Positions 8,176-16,880 of a DNA stretch of 64,000 nucleotides are shown in pieces. The DNA comes from Roseobacter sp. GTDB lineage: Bacteria > Pseudomonadota > Alphaproteobacteria > Rhodobacterales > Rhodobacteraceae. The stretch lies in contig JADFAE010000005.1 of assembly GCA_015665415.1 (NCBI GenBank), positions 1-64,000 on the forward strand, given 5' to 3'. Position 1 is the stretch's first letter; the number at the start of each line of letters is the position of its first letter. A model generated the notes under the pieces. The model was not told where the DNA came from. It made no database searches and saw only the letters and a list, made by a program, of their open reading frames with translations. A program made the translations under genes and the position numbers.

Positions 8176-8643
8176 ATGGCGGAGATGGATCAAAAGGATC
8201 GTCAGATCATTCGTGCCTTGCAGCGCGAAGGCCGGATCACCAATCAGGATCTGGCCGAGCTGGTGAATCTGTCGCCCTCTCCCTGCCTCAGGCGGTTGCG
8301 CAATCTGGAAAAGTCCGGGGCCATTCAGGGGTTTTCTGCCCTGGCGGATGCAAAGACCTATGGGTTGGGGCTGGAGGTCTATGTGCGGATCCGGCTGGAA
8401 AAACACCACGAGGATGTAGTGCAGAATTTTGAACGCCGTGTCTCTGCTATGCAGGAGGTGCTGGAGTGCCACATGATGACCGGGCAGGTGGACTACCAGT
8501 TGCGGGTACTGGTGGCCGGGCTCGACGCTTATGAAAATTTTATCCGCAACAAGATCCACCCCATCGGCGGGGTGGGGTCGATCGAGACCAGCTTTGTCTA
8601 TGGCACGGTGAAAAAGACCGCAGTCTTTCCCGATCTGGGTTGA
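8176..8643 (+). CDS. Lrp/AsnC-family transcriptional regulator
   Basis: 155 residues. The helix-turn-helix (MDQKDRQIIRALQREGRITN, LAELVNLSPSPCLRRLRNLE) is followed by a RAM/ACT-like ligand domain (GLEVYVRIRLEKHHED, ECHMMTGQVDYQLRVLVAGL, GVGSIETSFVYGTVK). The ATG at 8176 is chosen because the family begins there and GGGGGTGA lies upstream; a TTG 13 codons earlier would put the operator inside the coding region. The gene is divergent from megL and probably its local regulator; Lrp proteins of this kind sense amino acids. Confidence 0.9.
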   Translation: MAEMDQKDRQIIRALQREGRITNQDLAELVNLSPSPCLRRLRNLEKSGAIQGFSALADAKTYGLGLEVYVRIRLEKHHEDVVQNFERRVSAMQEVLECHMMTGQVDYQLRVLVAGLDAYENFIRNKIHPIGGVGSIETSFVYGTVKKTAVFPDLG

Positions 8644-8706
8644 GATCTGCGCCAAAGGACCAGTTTGGGCTGCGGGTCACGCGCACCCATTGGGGTCATT
8701 TTCGGG

Positions 8707-9864
8707 TCATTGCGAGAGGCGGGGCATGAAGCTGCCCTGCAGGATCGCACTGGCTGAGGCGCTGGGGCTCTCTGAGCTGGCGTTACGGCTTGCCATACGT
8801 TCGAGATTGACGATGGTCGAGAGCATCAGCCGGTCATGGCTCCAGTCACTGGGGCGCTGCATCAGCATTGCCGTGGCCAGAACAGAAGCAATCATCAGCC
8901 CGGAAACGAGCGCCCAACCAAAACCGGTGCCGCCATGTGGGGCCTGGGCCGTGACTGCAATGATGCGCTGTTGCAGGGTGGAATTGCGACGGGTTTCGCG
9001 GCGGTCCACCAACGCCACGGCAGGGCTGCGGCGGGTAAAGAACAGACGTTCCTGGGCGGCCAGGGCACAGGCGCGGATCAGGCATTCGCAATAGGCCCGC
9101 AGATCCAGGCCGGGGCGCGCCATCAGCGCCTGATCGCAGGCGAATTCGCGCAGATGCCGCACTTCGCGACGCCAGAGGTAAAAGGCCGGGTTCCAGAACA
9201 GCAGCGGGCGCAGCATCTCGAGCAGAAACTCGCATTCGATATCGCGCTGGCGAAAATGCTGCATCTCATGGGCCACGGTCAGCTTCAGATCCGCCGGGTT
9301 GGTCAAAAGCACCGTGGGCAGCACCACGTAGCGGTTGAAAATCCCGCGGGTGGAATAGGCCACGGCGGTGTCGTCCGAGATCAGAATCCGGGTCTTGCCG
9401 ATGTGCTTCCACTGATAGCTGCGGGCCAGGGCGCGGTGCAGGCGGAACACCGACAGGGCGACATGCAGGGCGCAGATCGCGCCCCCAATCATCAGCACAA
9501 CGGCAAGCAGCTGGGTCCAGAGCAATTGCTGCGAGGTCAGCACACGCACGGTGTCTTCGCGCAGGCCCAGAAGTGTTTCAAAGCTGGCTGCACTCATCGA
9601 GACATTGCCCTGCAAATACTGCGCAACCAGAAGGTCCGAAATATTGGGCGGATGCGCCATCACGAAATGGGTGAAGGCATACATCAAAAAGGGGGAGAGC
9701 GCCAACAGCAGGGTCAGCATATTCATCAGCCGCAGCTGCGCCAGATAGGCATGGGACAGGCGGGTCTGAGACAGAAGTTTTCGCGCCGAAAGCCAAAGCA
9801 GCGTGCCCGCAAGCACCAGCAGATTCAGATCCAGATAGCCATTGAGCAGCGCGTCAGCTTTCAT
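8707..9864 (-). CDS. M56-family (BlaR1/MecR1-like) membrane metallopeptidase
   Basis: 385 residues. Several N-terminal transmembrane helices (about 10-27, 48-66, 115-140) precede a cytosolic zinc-peptidase domain with HEMQHFRQRD near residue 199 and a downstream glutamate context (LREFACDQ), then a last transmembrane helix near 320. No penicillin-binding sensor domain is visible after it, so this is a short M56 protein unlike classical BlaR1. It is translationally coupled to the BlaI-type repressor (11-bp overlap). The likely role is cleaving that repressor on an envelope signal; the signal is unknown. Confidence 0.85.
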   Translation of the reverse strand: MKADALLNGYLDLNLLVLAGTLLWLSARKLLSQTRLSHAYLAQLRLMNMLTLLLALSPFLMYAFTHFVMAHPPNISDLLVAQYLQGNVSMSAASFETLLGLREDTVRVLTSQQLLWTQLLAVVLMIGGAICALHVALSVFRLHRALARSYQWKHIGKTRILISDDTAVAYSTRGIFNRYVVLPTVLLTNPADLKLTVAHEMQHFRQRDIECEFLLEMLRPLLFWNPAFYLWRREVRHLREFACDQALMARPGLDLRAYCECLIRACALAAQERLFFTRRSPAVALVDRRETRRNSTLQQRIIAVTAQAPHGGTGFGWALVSGLMIASVLATAMLMQRPSDWSHDRLMLSTIVNLERMASRNASSESPSASASAILQGSFMPRLSQ

Positions 9865-10270
9865 TGTCCCCCAGCCTTTCGTTCAAGAGCGCCCGCATCT
9901 CAACGAGCATGTCGTCGGTCACTTCTTCATCGTCAACAAGGCGCGCAACCAAAGCCGCCGGCGCGCCGTTGAAAAGCTTGCTCGAAAGGTTTTTCAGAGA
10001 GGTTTTTTGATACTCTGTTTTGGGAATGGCGGGGCGGTAGATCAGCGAACGGTCAAGCCTTTCGCTGTTCAGGAAACCCTTTTGTTCCATGATCTTAAGG
10101 ACGGTCGCCACCGAAGTATAGGCGCGTTCCTGGACCTTGTTCAACTGGGCCAGGATCTCGCGAACGGTGCCGCCGCCTGTGGCCCAGACAACGGTCATGA
10201 ATTCAAGCTCGACCTCGGTCAGAAGCGAATTGTCCTGTTTTTTTCGCATATGAGCAGATGTCCGGTCCAT
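9854..10270 (-). CDS. BlaI/MecI/CopY-family repressor
   Basis: 138 residues. A winged helix (LLTEVELEFMTVVWATGGGT, VREILAQL, YTSVATVLKIMEQKGFL) is followed by a dimerisation tail (LVARLVDDEEVTDDMLVEMRALL). This repressor class is inactivated by proteolysis by the M56 partner encoded next in the operon. No beta-lactamase gene or clear palindromic operator is visible, so the target is probably elsewhere or is the pair itself. Confidence 0.88.
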   Translation of the reverse strand: MDRTSAHMRKKQDNSLLTEVELEFMTVVWATGGGTVREILAQLNKVQERAYTSVATVLKIMEQKGFLNSERLDRSLIYRPAIPKTEYQKTSLKNLSSKLFNGAPAALVARLVDDEEVTDDMLVEMRALLNERLGDNES

Positions 10271-10576
10271 TTTGGTCTTTCAGCGATGCTAGAGGAAGGG
10301 AGGGGAATTTGAAAACTATTTTTTTAGGAGAGGGCGGGTGCAATCCGGGGCGCTGCCAAATTGAGCGCTGCCGCGCGCTGGTTTTGCGGGGGGATGGGTG
10401 ACATGCCGACCCTGTTCTGGAGTTTGGAGCCTCAGTTGGTGTCTGGGCTGAGATGGCCTGAACGGGCAGGTCTGCCGTTCAGGCCCTTGGCGATTATATT
10501 GAAAGGGAGCGCGTCAAGGACAAGCCGCTGACGCGGGGCCTGGGCGGCCTCCTTGACCCGCAAGGGGGAGAGGTGA
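10271..10576. other. Intergenic region with an 11-bp hairpin
   Basis: A perfect stem, GGCCTGAACGG (10455-10465) with CCGTTCAGGCC (10475-10485) and a nine-base loop, lies about 90 bases beyond the last gene of the transporter operon. It has no T-run on either strand. It may stabilise or end that transcript. Nothing else is recognised. Confidence 0.4.
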
Positions 10577-10855
10577 TCAGACCTTCCAAAAGGTAAAACA
10601 GCCCCAGGCGATTGCCAGTCCCAGCGGGGACCACAGCGGCATGCCAACCAGGCCAAGCCAGGCCAGAAAGATATAGCTGGTGCCCAGAAGGGTGATGAAC
10701 AGGCGATCCCCCCGGGTGGTGGTGAGCCCCAGCACGCCCTTGCGGGCAGCGCCGCCGGGACTGCGGATTTCGAGCAGGATCAACACGCCGATGGCAGAGA
10801 AAATCCCAATGAAGACCAGCGCAGTAGGCCAGGTCCAGGCCATCCAAGACAGCAT
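10577..10855 (-). CDS. glpU: Small membrane subunit (DUF2160) of a glycerol-type ABC transporter
   Basis: 92 residues with two or three hydrophobic segments (FIGIFSAIGVLILLEI, LFITLLGTSYIFLAWLGLVG, GLAIAWGCFTFW). This small protein accompanies glycerol-type ABC importers (GlpU in the Rhizobium glpSTPQUV system); its exact role is not known. It is last in the operon, and its ATG overlaps the stop of the preceding permease by one base (TAATG), implying coupled translation. Confidence 0.75.
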   Translation of the reverse strand: MLSWMAWTWPTALVFIGIFSAIGVLILLEIRSPGGAARKGVLGLTTTRGDRLFITLLGTSYIFLAWLGLVGMPLWSPLGLAIAWGCFTFWKV

Positions 10856-11652
10856 TACACCCTCCCCATCGCAAAACCTTTTGCGATATAGTTGCGGACG
10901 AACCAGATGACGATGGCGCCCGGAATGATTGTCAATGTGCCAGCTGCTGCCAGCAGGCCCAGCTCATAGCCCGCAGAGGAAGCGGTTTTGGTCATGGTGG
11001 CGGCGATGGGTTTGGCCGCCACAGCCGTCAGGGTCTTGGCCAGCAAGAGCTCCACCCAGGAGAACATGAAGCAGAAGAAGGCGGCGACGCCCACCCCCGC
11101 TTTGATCGAGGGGATGAAGATGGTGGCAAAGAAGCGGGGGAAGGAATAGCCGTCCACAAAGGCGGTCTCGTCCAGCTCTTTGGGGATGCCGCCCATGAAG
11201 CCCTCCAGGATCCAGACCGACAGCGGGATGTTGAACAGGCAATGGGCCAGCGCCACCGCCAGATAGGTGTCAAAGATCCCCACCGCAGAATAGAGTTGGA
11301 AGAAGGGCAGGGCAAAGACCGCCGCCGGTGCCATACGGTTGGTCAAGAGCCAGAAGAACAGCTGCTTGTCGCCCAGAAAGCGATAACGCGAGAAGGCATA
11401 GGCCGCCGGCAGCGCCACCAGGATCGAGATCACCGTGTTTATGGTCACATAGGAGATCGAGTTGATATAGCCCCAATACCAGCTGGGATCGGTAAAGATC
11501 ACCTTGTAATTGTCTAGCGTAAAGGTCTGCGGGAACAGCGAGAAGCCCGAGAGGATCTCGTTGGTGGTTTTGAAGCTCATCGCCACCAGCCAGTAGATCG
11601 GCAGCAGCAAGAACAGGATGTAGAGTATCGGGACGATGGACCGTTTTTGCAT
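10855..11652 (-). CDS. glpQ: ABC transporter permease (MalG-type), glycerol-type system
   Basis: 265 residues, about six transmembrane helices. The cytoplasmic EAA-loop (IPKELDETAFVDGYS, then FIPSIKAG) couples to the ATPases. The N-terminus MQKRSIVPILYILFLLLPIY is the usual first helix of the MalG-type partner. It lies 14 bases after the first permease. Symbol assigned by family and gene order. Confidence 0.8.
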   Translation of the reverse strand: MQKRSIVPILYILFLLLPIYWLVAMSFKTTNEILSGFSLFPQTFTLDNYKVIFTDPSWYWGYINSISYVTINTVISILVALPAAYAFSRYRFLGDKQLFFWLLTNRMAPAAVFALPFFQLYSAVGIFDTYLAVALAHCLFNIPLSVWILEGFMGGIPKELDETAFVDGYSFPRFFATIFIPSIKAGVGVAAFFCFMFSWVELLLAKTLTAVAAKPIAATMTKTASSAGYELGLLAAAGTLTIIPGAIVIWFVRNYIAKGFAMGRV

Positions 11653-11666
11653 TTTCTTGGTCCTCC

Positions 11667-12530
11667 TTAGTTCAGGTCGTCTTTGGTCATCAGCGTATAG
11701 AACAGCCAGCTGACCAAAAGCGTGATTGCAAAGTAGATGAGTGACATCGCCGCCGCCGGGCCGAGGTCGAATTGTCCCAGGGCGATCTTGACCAGGTCAA
11801 TCGACAGCATGGTGGTCGAGTTGCCGGGGCCGCCGCCGGTCAGCACAAAGGGCTCGGTGTAGATGTTGAAGCTGTCCATGAAGCGCAACAGGATGGCGAT
11901 GGTAAGAACGGTTTTCATCTTGGGCAGCTGGATGAAGCGGAACACCGACCAGTTGGTGGCGCCATCGATCTTGGCGGCCTGATAATAGGCATCCGGGATC
12001 GAGACCAGACCGGCATAGGCCAGCAGCACCACCAGCGAGGTCCAGTGCCAGACATCCATGGTGATGATGGTCACCCAGGCGGCAATCGGATCCTGGGTCA
12101 TGTCATAGCTGATGCCCAGCACATGGTTCAGGAAGTACCCCAGCAGGCCGATATCGGGCAGGGTAAAGATATTCCACATCGCTCCAACCACGTTCCAGGG
12201 GATCAGCATCGGCAGCGCCATCAGCACCAGGCAGACCGGCACCCAGATGCCTTTGCGCGGCATCGACAGGGCGATGGCAATGCCCAGCGGCACCTCAATG
12301 GCGAGGATCAAACCGGTAAAGAGAAACTGACGGCCAAGGGCGGCGTGAAAGCGCTCAGAGCGCAGGATCTGCTGGAACCAGTCCAGCCCCTGCCAGAAAA
12401 ACACGTTGTCGCCAAAGGTTTCCTGCACCGAGTAGTTGACCACAGTCATCATCGGGATCAGCGCGTTAAAGGCCACAAGGACCAGCACCGGCAGGACGAA
12501 GAACCAGGCCTTTTGGTTTTCGGTTTTCAT
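11667..12530 (-). CDS. glpP: ABC transporter permease (MalF-type), glycerol-type system
   Basis: 287 residues with six predicted transmembrane helices. The EAA-type motif is recognisable in IPDAYYQAAKIDGATNWS followed by FIQLPKMK. The ATG at 12530 overlaps the stop of the upstream ATPase gene by four bases. The frame is open further upstream, but that part lies in the ATPase coding region and has no family match. It forms the transmembrane channel with the next permease. Confidence 0.82.
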   Translation of the reverse strand: MKTENQKAWFFVLPVLVLVAFNALIPMMTVVNYSVQETFGDNVFFWQGLDWFQQILRSERFHAALGRQFLFTGLILAIEVPLGIAIALSMPRKGIWVPVCLVLMALPMLIPWNVVGAMWNIFTLPDIGLLGYFLNHVLGISYDMTQDPIAAWVTIITMDVWHWTSLVVLLAYAGLVSIPDAYYQAAKIDGATNWSVFRFIQLPKMKTVLTIAILLRFMDSFNIYTEPFVLTGGGPGNSTTMLSIDLVKIALGQFDLGPAAAMSLIYFAITLLVSWLFYTLMTKDDLN

Positions 12531-13612
12531 GTCTGTGCCTCCTGCGGCAGGGTGGCAATCCAGCCGTCGACGTAAAGACGGGTCTGGCTTTGGGTGAAGT
12601 TCAGATGGACTGCTGCGCCCTTGTCCGGTCCCGCACCTTCGGTGATGGCATTGATGCGGGTGCCATTGGCGAGGCATTCCACCACCGTGTGGCGGCCAAC
12701 ATCAGAGACCTTGGTCACGGTTGCGGGCAGGCCACTGTCGGCCAGCGAGACAAATTCGGGGCGGATGCCGATTTCGGTATTGGCGGTGGGGCTGCCTTGG
12801 ATCGGGCCTTCCAGTGCGATGGCCTGATCGCCGAAAAAGGCGGTGCCCCCCTCCACGCGGCAGGGCAATACGTTCATGCCGGGTGAGCCGATGAAATGGC
12901 CAACAAAGGTATGGGCAGGGCGCTCAAACAGTTCAACCGGGGTGCCGATCTGCACCACTTCACCCAGCTGCATCACCACCACCTGATCGGCGAAGGTCAG
13001 TGCCTCTGTCTGGTCGTGGGTCACATAGATCATGGTCGCCTTGACGCGCTGATGCAGCTCTTTGAGCTTGGAGCGCAGCTTCCACTTCAGATGTGGGTCG
13101 ATCACCGTCAGGGGTTCATCAAACATCACCACATTGACGTCTTCGCGCACCAGACCGCGCCCCATGGAGATCTTCTGCTTGTTGTCGGGGGACAGCCCGG
13201 CCGCTTTTTGCTCCAGCATCTCGGTGACTTCCAGCATCTCGGCGATGGCCATGACACGTTCGCGCACGGTGGCCTCGTCGCGGCCCCGGTTGCGCAGCGG
13301 AAAGGCGAGATTGTCATAGACCGTCATGGTGTCGTAGATCACCGGGAACTGGAACACCTGCGCGATGTTGCGCTTGTCGGGGGCCAGTTCGGTGACGTCC
13401 TGGCCGTCAAACAGGATCTGTCCCTCGGAAGGAACCAACAGGCCGGAGATGATGTTGAGCAGGGTGGATTTGCCGCAGCCCGAGGGCCCGAGCAGCGCAT
13501 AGGCCCCACCGTCGCTCCAGTCGAGGTCGATTTCCTTCAGCGCATAGTCCGAAGGCGATTTTGGGTTGGGGAAATAGCTGTGACGCAGCTTTGAGAGTGT
13601 AATTTTAGCCAT
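12527..13612 (-). CDS. glpT: ABC ATPase with degenerate signature motif, glycerol-type system
   Basis: 361 residues. Walker A GPSGCGKS (42-49), Q-loop near Q88, Walker B VVMFDEP and switch histidine H199 (YVTHDQTEA) are intact. The ABC signature is not: where LSGGQ is expected the protein reads LSPDNKQK (140-147). A C-terminal TOBE-like domain follows (from about residue 245). The start at 13612 gives the family N-terminus MAKITLSKLRHSYF and lies seven bases after the partner ATPase. In a heterodimer it would provide a complete ATP-binding half but a poor signature. Confidence 0.85.
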   Translation of the reverse strand: MAKITLSKLRHSYFPNPKSPSDYALKEIDLDWSDGGAYALLGPSGCGKSTLLNIISGLLVPSEGQILFDGQDVTELAPDKRNIAQVFQFPVIYDTMTVYDNLAFPLRNRGRDEATVRERVMAIAEMLEVTEMLEQKAAGLSPDNKQKISMGRGLVREDVNVVMFDEPLTVIDPHLKWKLRSKLKELHQRVKATMIYVTHDQTEALTFADQVVVMQLGEVVQIGTPVELFERPAHTFVGHFIGSPGMNVLPCRVEGGTAFFGDQAIALEGPIQGSPTANTEIGIRPEFVSLADSGLPATVTKVSDVGRHTVVECLANGTRINAITEGAGPDKGAAVHLNFTQSQTRLYVDGWIATLPQEAQT

Positions 13613-13619
13613 ATCTGCC

Positions 13620-14696
13620 TCAGGCCACGCGGGAGCCATCGGGTGCAAAGAAGTAGCACGCCTCAGGATCCATGTAGAATTCATGCATTTCGCCAATCTC
13701 GTAGGGGTGAACCCCCGCCGAAAGAGAGACCCAGTTGGCATGGGTCAGGCCCAGGCCAAGGTCGAAATGCGCGGAGCTTTCAGAGCCGGAGAGCTCTGTT
13801 ACCAGGACTTCACCGGACAGGCGCACCTGGGCCTTGTCGCTGGGGGTCGGCAGCACGTGGTAGGGACGCACCGCCACCGAATATGGCCCGTCGGCGAGGT
13901 TGGCGGCATCTCCGCTCAGCTCCCAGGCGACGTTGGGCCCCATGCGGGCGGTATTGCCCCGCTTGACCACCTCGGCGGCGTTGATTGGCGGATCTGAGAA
14001 CACCCGGGCGGCATCCAGATTGCCGGGATTGCGGTAGATCTCGGCGGTGGGGCCGAACTGGGTCACGGATCCGTCACGCATCAGCGCGGTCTTGCCGCCC
14101 AACAGCAGGGCCTCTTCGGGCTCAGAGGTAGCATAGACCACCACGGCACCACGTCCGGCAAAGAGCTCCGGCAGCTGGTCGCGCAATTCCTCGCGCAGCT
14201 TGTAATCGAGGTTGGCCAGGGGCTCATCCAGGAACACCGCGCGGCTTTCCTTGGCAATGGCGCGCGCCAGAGCGCAGCGTTGCTGCTGACCACCGGACAG
14301 CTCATGGGGGCGACGGTGCAGCATAGGTTCCAACTGTAGGATCTGCGCGGCTTCTTCTACCCGGTCTTCGATTTCGGATTTCGCCATCCCGGCCACTTTC
14401 AGCGGCGAGGCGATATTCTCGTAGACGGTCATATGCGGGTAGTTGATGAAAAACTGATGCACCAGGCTGATGTTGCGTTTCTGAGTGTTGAGACGCGAGA
14501 TATCTTCGCCGTCCATCAGCACTTGACCGCTGGCCATGGGGTCGAGCCCGGCCATCAGCTTGATAAGGGAGGTCTTGCCCGATCCGGTGGCGCCCAAAAG
14601 GACGTTAAAGTGACCGGGTTCCAGCACCAAGGAGGTATCCTTGATATGGGTGACCGCGCCAACGCGCTTGGTCACGTTTCTAAGTTCAAGTGCCAT
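13620..14696 (-). CDS. glpS: ABC ATPase lacking the switch histidine, glycerol-type system
   Basis: 358 residues. Walker A GATGSGKT (35-42), Q-loop Q81, a consensus signature LSGGQQQR (133-140) and Walker B VFLDEP (154-159) are present. The H-loop position in VYATSEPEEA is Ser191 instead of His. A TOBE-like C-terminal domain follows. MALELRNVTKR is chosen as start; the open frame extends 30 codons upstream without ABC similarity. Paired with the other ATPase, it supplies the good signature to the partner's complete site while its own site is impaired. Confidence 0.85.
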   Translation of the reverse strand: MALELRNVTKRVGAVTHIKDTSLVLEPGHFNVLLGATGSGKTSLIKLMAGLDPMASGQVLMDGEDISRLNTQKRNISLVHQFFINYPHMTVYENIASPLKVAGMAKSEIEDRVEEAAQILQLEPMLHRRPHELSGGQQQRCALARAIAKESRAVFLDEPLANLDYKLREELRDQLPELFAGRGAVVVYATSEPEEALLLGGKTALMRDGSVTQFGPTAEIYRNPGNLDAARVFSDPPINAAEVVKRGNTARMGPNVAWELSGDAANLADGPYSVAVRPYHVLPTPSDKAQVRLSGEVLVTELSGSESSAHFDLGLGLTHANWVSLSAGVHPYEIGEMHEFYMDPEACYFFAPDGSRVA

Positions 14697-14849
14697 CTTG
14701 TTTTGACTTTCCGGCAACCGGCCTTGCCGCAGAGGCGGGGGAGGGCCGTGTCGTTTTCGCGAGGGAAGAAAAGGCCCCAGAGACATGCTCTGGGGCAGAG
14801 TGTCGGGCCAGAAACCGAAACAGGGATCCGGCCCAACGGGGAGAGGCTG

Positions 14850-16583
14850 TTACTGCGTGGCCCAGCGGGCAACCAGCTCGTCATAGTTGACGGTCTGACC
14901 GGCAGGTTTTTCGTTCTCCAGCGGTGGCTTGGCGCCCCCATTTTCATACCACCACTCGGCGGTTTTCTCTTCGTTCAGACGCGGGCCGCAACCACCGTAG
15001 ATTTCGGCTGCCTCATCTGCACGCTGCATCCGGGCCATGGTGATGTCCATTTCCTCGGCCAGACGGTCCATCGCTTCCTGTGGGGTAAAGGCCCCCGAGT
15101 TCACGTCACCAATCTGCTGCCACCAGATCTGGGCCAGCTTGGGGTAATCGGGCACGTTCACACCGGTGGGCGACCAGGCAACACGATCAGGCGAACGGTA
15201 GAATTCTACCAGGCCACCCAGGTTGTCTGCGCGCTCAGAGAAGCTCTCGTGGTTGACCGAAGAGTTCCGGATGAAGGTCAGACCAACGTGGGATTTTTTC
15301 ACGTCAACGGTCTTGGAGACCACGAACTGGGCATAGAGCCAGGCCGCCTGGGCACGATCCAGTGGGGTCGACTTGAGGAAGGTCCAGGAACCAACGTCCT
15401 GATAACCAACCTTCTGGCCTTCTTCCCAATAGGGACCATGTGGGCTGGGGGCCATGCGCCACAGCGGGGCACCGGCTTCATCCACGGTGTTGTTGCCTTC
15501 GGACTGTGGCTTTACCATGTCGGCGGTAAAGGCGGTGTACCAGAAGATCTGCTGGGCAACATTGCCCTGCGCCAAGGCGGGCAGCGACTGGTAGAAGTCA
15601 TAAGACGCCGCACCGGGAGGTGCGTATTTGCGCAGCCATTCGTCCCATTTGCGGATCGCATAAACAGCCGCGGGGCCGTTTGCTGCGCCACCACGGGTGA
15701 CGGATGCACCGGCTGGATTACAGGAGCCTTGCTCCATGCGGATGCCCCATTCGTCGATCGGCACACCGTTTGGCTCACCCTTGGAACCGGCACCGGCCAT
15801 CGACAGCCAGGCATCGGTCATCCGCCAGCCCAGGTCAGGCGCGCGCTTGCCGTAATCCATGTGGCCATAGATTGCTGTGCCGTCGATTTCTTTCACGTCT
15901 TCGCTAAAGAATTCGGCGATGTCCTCATAGGCAGACCAGTTGACCGGAACACCCAGGTCATAGCCGTATTTTGCCTTGAAGGCCTCTTGCAGGTCAGCGC
16001 GGTCAAACCAGTCCTTGCGGAACCAGTAGAGATTGGCGAACTGCTGGTCGGGCAGCTGGTACAGATCCCCATCCGGGCCGGTGGTGAACTGGGTGCCCAT
16101 GAAGTCGCCCAGGTCCAGATCCGGGTTGGTCACGGAGGCAAAATCGCCTTCCATCATGTCGGTCAGGTTATGGGCCAGTTGCAGCCGCGAGTGGGTGCCG
16201 ATCAGGTCCGAGTCGTTGACATAGGCATCATAGAGATTGCGCTGTGTCTGCATCTGGGTCTGAACCGCCTGCACCACTTCGCCTTCGCCGAGGATCTGGT
16301 GGTTGACCTTGATGCCGGTGATTTCCTCAAAGGCCTTGGCCAGGACTTCCGACTCGTAGGAATGGGTCGGAATACCCTCCGAGAGCACGTTGATCTCCAT
16401 GCCCTTATATGGCTCGGCAGCAGTGATGAACCACTGCATCTCGCTGAGCTGTTCGTCTTTGGTCAGGACCGAGGGCTGAAACTCCTCGTCGATCCATTTA
16501 CGTGCGGCTGCCTCATCGGCATAGGCCGCTTGGCCCGCAGCTACGGCACATACCGCGGCTGCTGACAAAAGATACCTGCGCAT
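14850..16583 (-). CDS. glpV: Periplasmic substrate-binding protein, glycerol-type ABC transporter
   Basis: 577 residues, larger than most sugar-binding proteins and typical of the GlpV-like family. The signal peptide ends near residue 22 (AGQAAYADE). The mature protein has aromatic-rich binding-lobe segments (LYWFRKDWFD, DYGKRAPDLGWRMTD, IFWYTAFTADM). GGGAGGAAAAAG precedes the ATG. It is first in a six-gene operon, separated from the ATPase genes by 153 bases; in Rhizobium the order differs, with the binding protein last. Glycerol as substrate is inferred from the small DUF2160 subunit and ATPase pair; no glpD, glpK or glpR lies in the window. Confidence 0.82.
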   Translation of the reverse strand: MRRYLLSAAAVCAVAAGQAAYADEAAARKWIDEEFQPSVLTKDEQLSEMQWFITAAEPYKGMEINVLSEGIPTHSYESEVLAKAFEEITGIKVNHQILGEGEVVQAVQTQMQTQRNLYDAYVNDSDLIGTHSRLQLAHNLTDMMEGDFASVTNPDLDLGDFMGTQFTTGPDGDLYQLPDQQFANLYWFRKDWFDRADLQEAFKAKYGYDLGVPVNWSAYEDIAEFFSEDVKEIDGTAIYGHMDYGKRAPDLGWRMTDAWLSMAGAGSKGEPNGVPIDEWGIRMEQGSCNPAGASVTRGGAANGPAAVYAIRKWDEWLRKYAPPGAASYDFYQSLPALAQGNVAQQIFWYTAFTADMVKPQSEGNNTVDEAGAPLWRMAPSPHGPYWEEGQKVGYQDVGSWTFLKSTPLDRAQAAWLYAQFVVSKTVDVKKSHVGLTFIRNSSVNHESFSERADNLGGLVEFYRSPDRVAWSPTGVNVPDYPKLAQIWWQQIGDVNSGAFTPQEAMDRLAEEMDITMARMQRADEAAEIYGGCGPRLNEEKTAEWWYENGGAKPPLENEKPAGQTVNYDELVARWATQ

Positions 16584-16880
16584 CTTTTTCCTCCCTAAAA
16601 GTCTGTAAGATCAGCTGCGTTCTCTCGCATCTGATTGATGATTAGCTTTCATATCGCTGTCACAGTTGTCAAACTAAAAATTTAGTAAGTGGTTATATCA
16701 CTGAAAATTAAAGATAAAAAATCGAACTTGACGCCAGGTGATCCTCGCTTTGTGGGCACTTTCGGAACGGTTTCGTTTCGCGTTCGCGGGATTCTGATCT
16801 GCTTGGGGACCGCAGAAGAAGGCGGGGCATGGGGCAAAATAGCCATCGCCCGAGGCGCTATTCCACGCTATCAGGCGGGC
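16584..16880. promoter_or_regulatory. Promoter region between glpV and the RNA methyltransferase
   Basis: Holds a 14-bp inverted repeat, ACTAAA (16673-16678) and TTTAGT (16681-16686), about 90 bases before glpV. It also has a run of TTTCG direct repeats at 16760, 16771 and 16776 with TTCG at 16783. DeoR-type GlpR proteins are known to bind TTCG-rich repeats, so this could be such a site. No regulator gene is nearby. Confidence 0.35.

Noticed and set aside
14433-16565. A 710-codon open frame on the plus strand opposite the substrate-binding protein gene
   Set aside because: It mirrors the codon structure of a well-supported transporter gene, has no recognisable domain, and is low-complexity His/Gly/Val-rich as expected of an antisense shadow in G+C-rich DNA.
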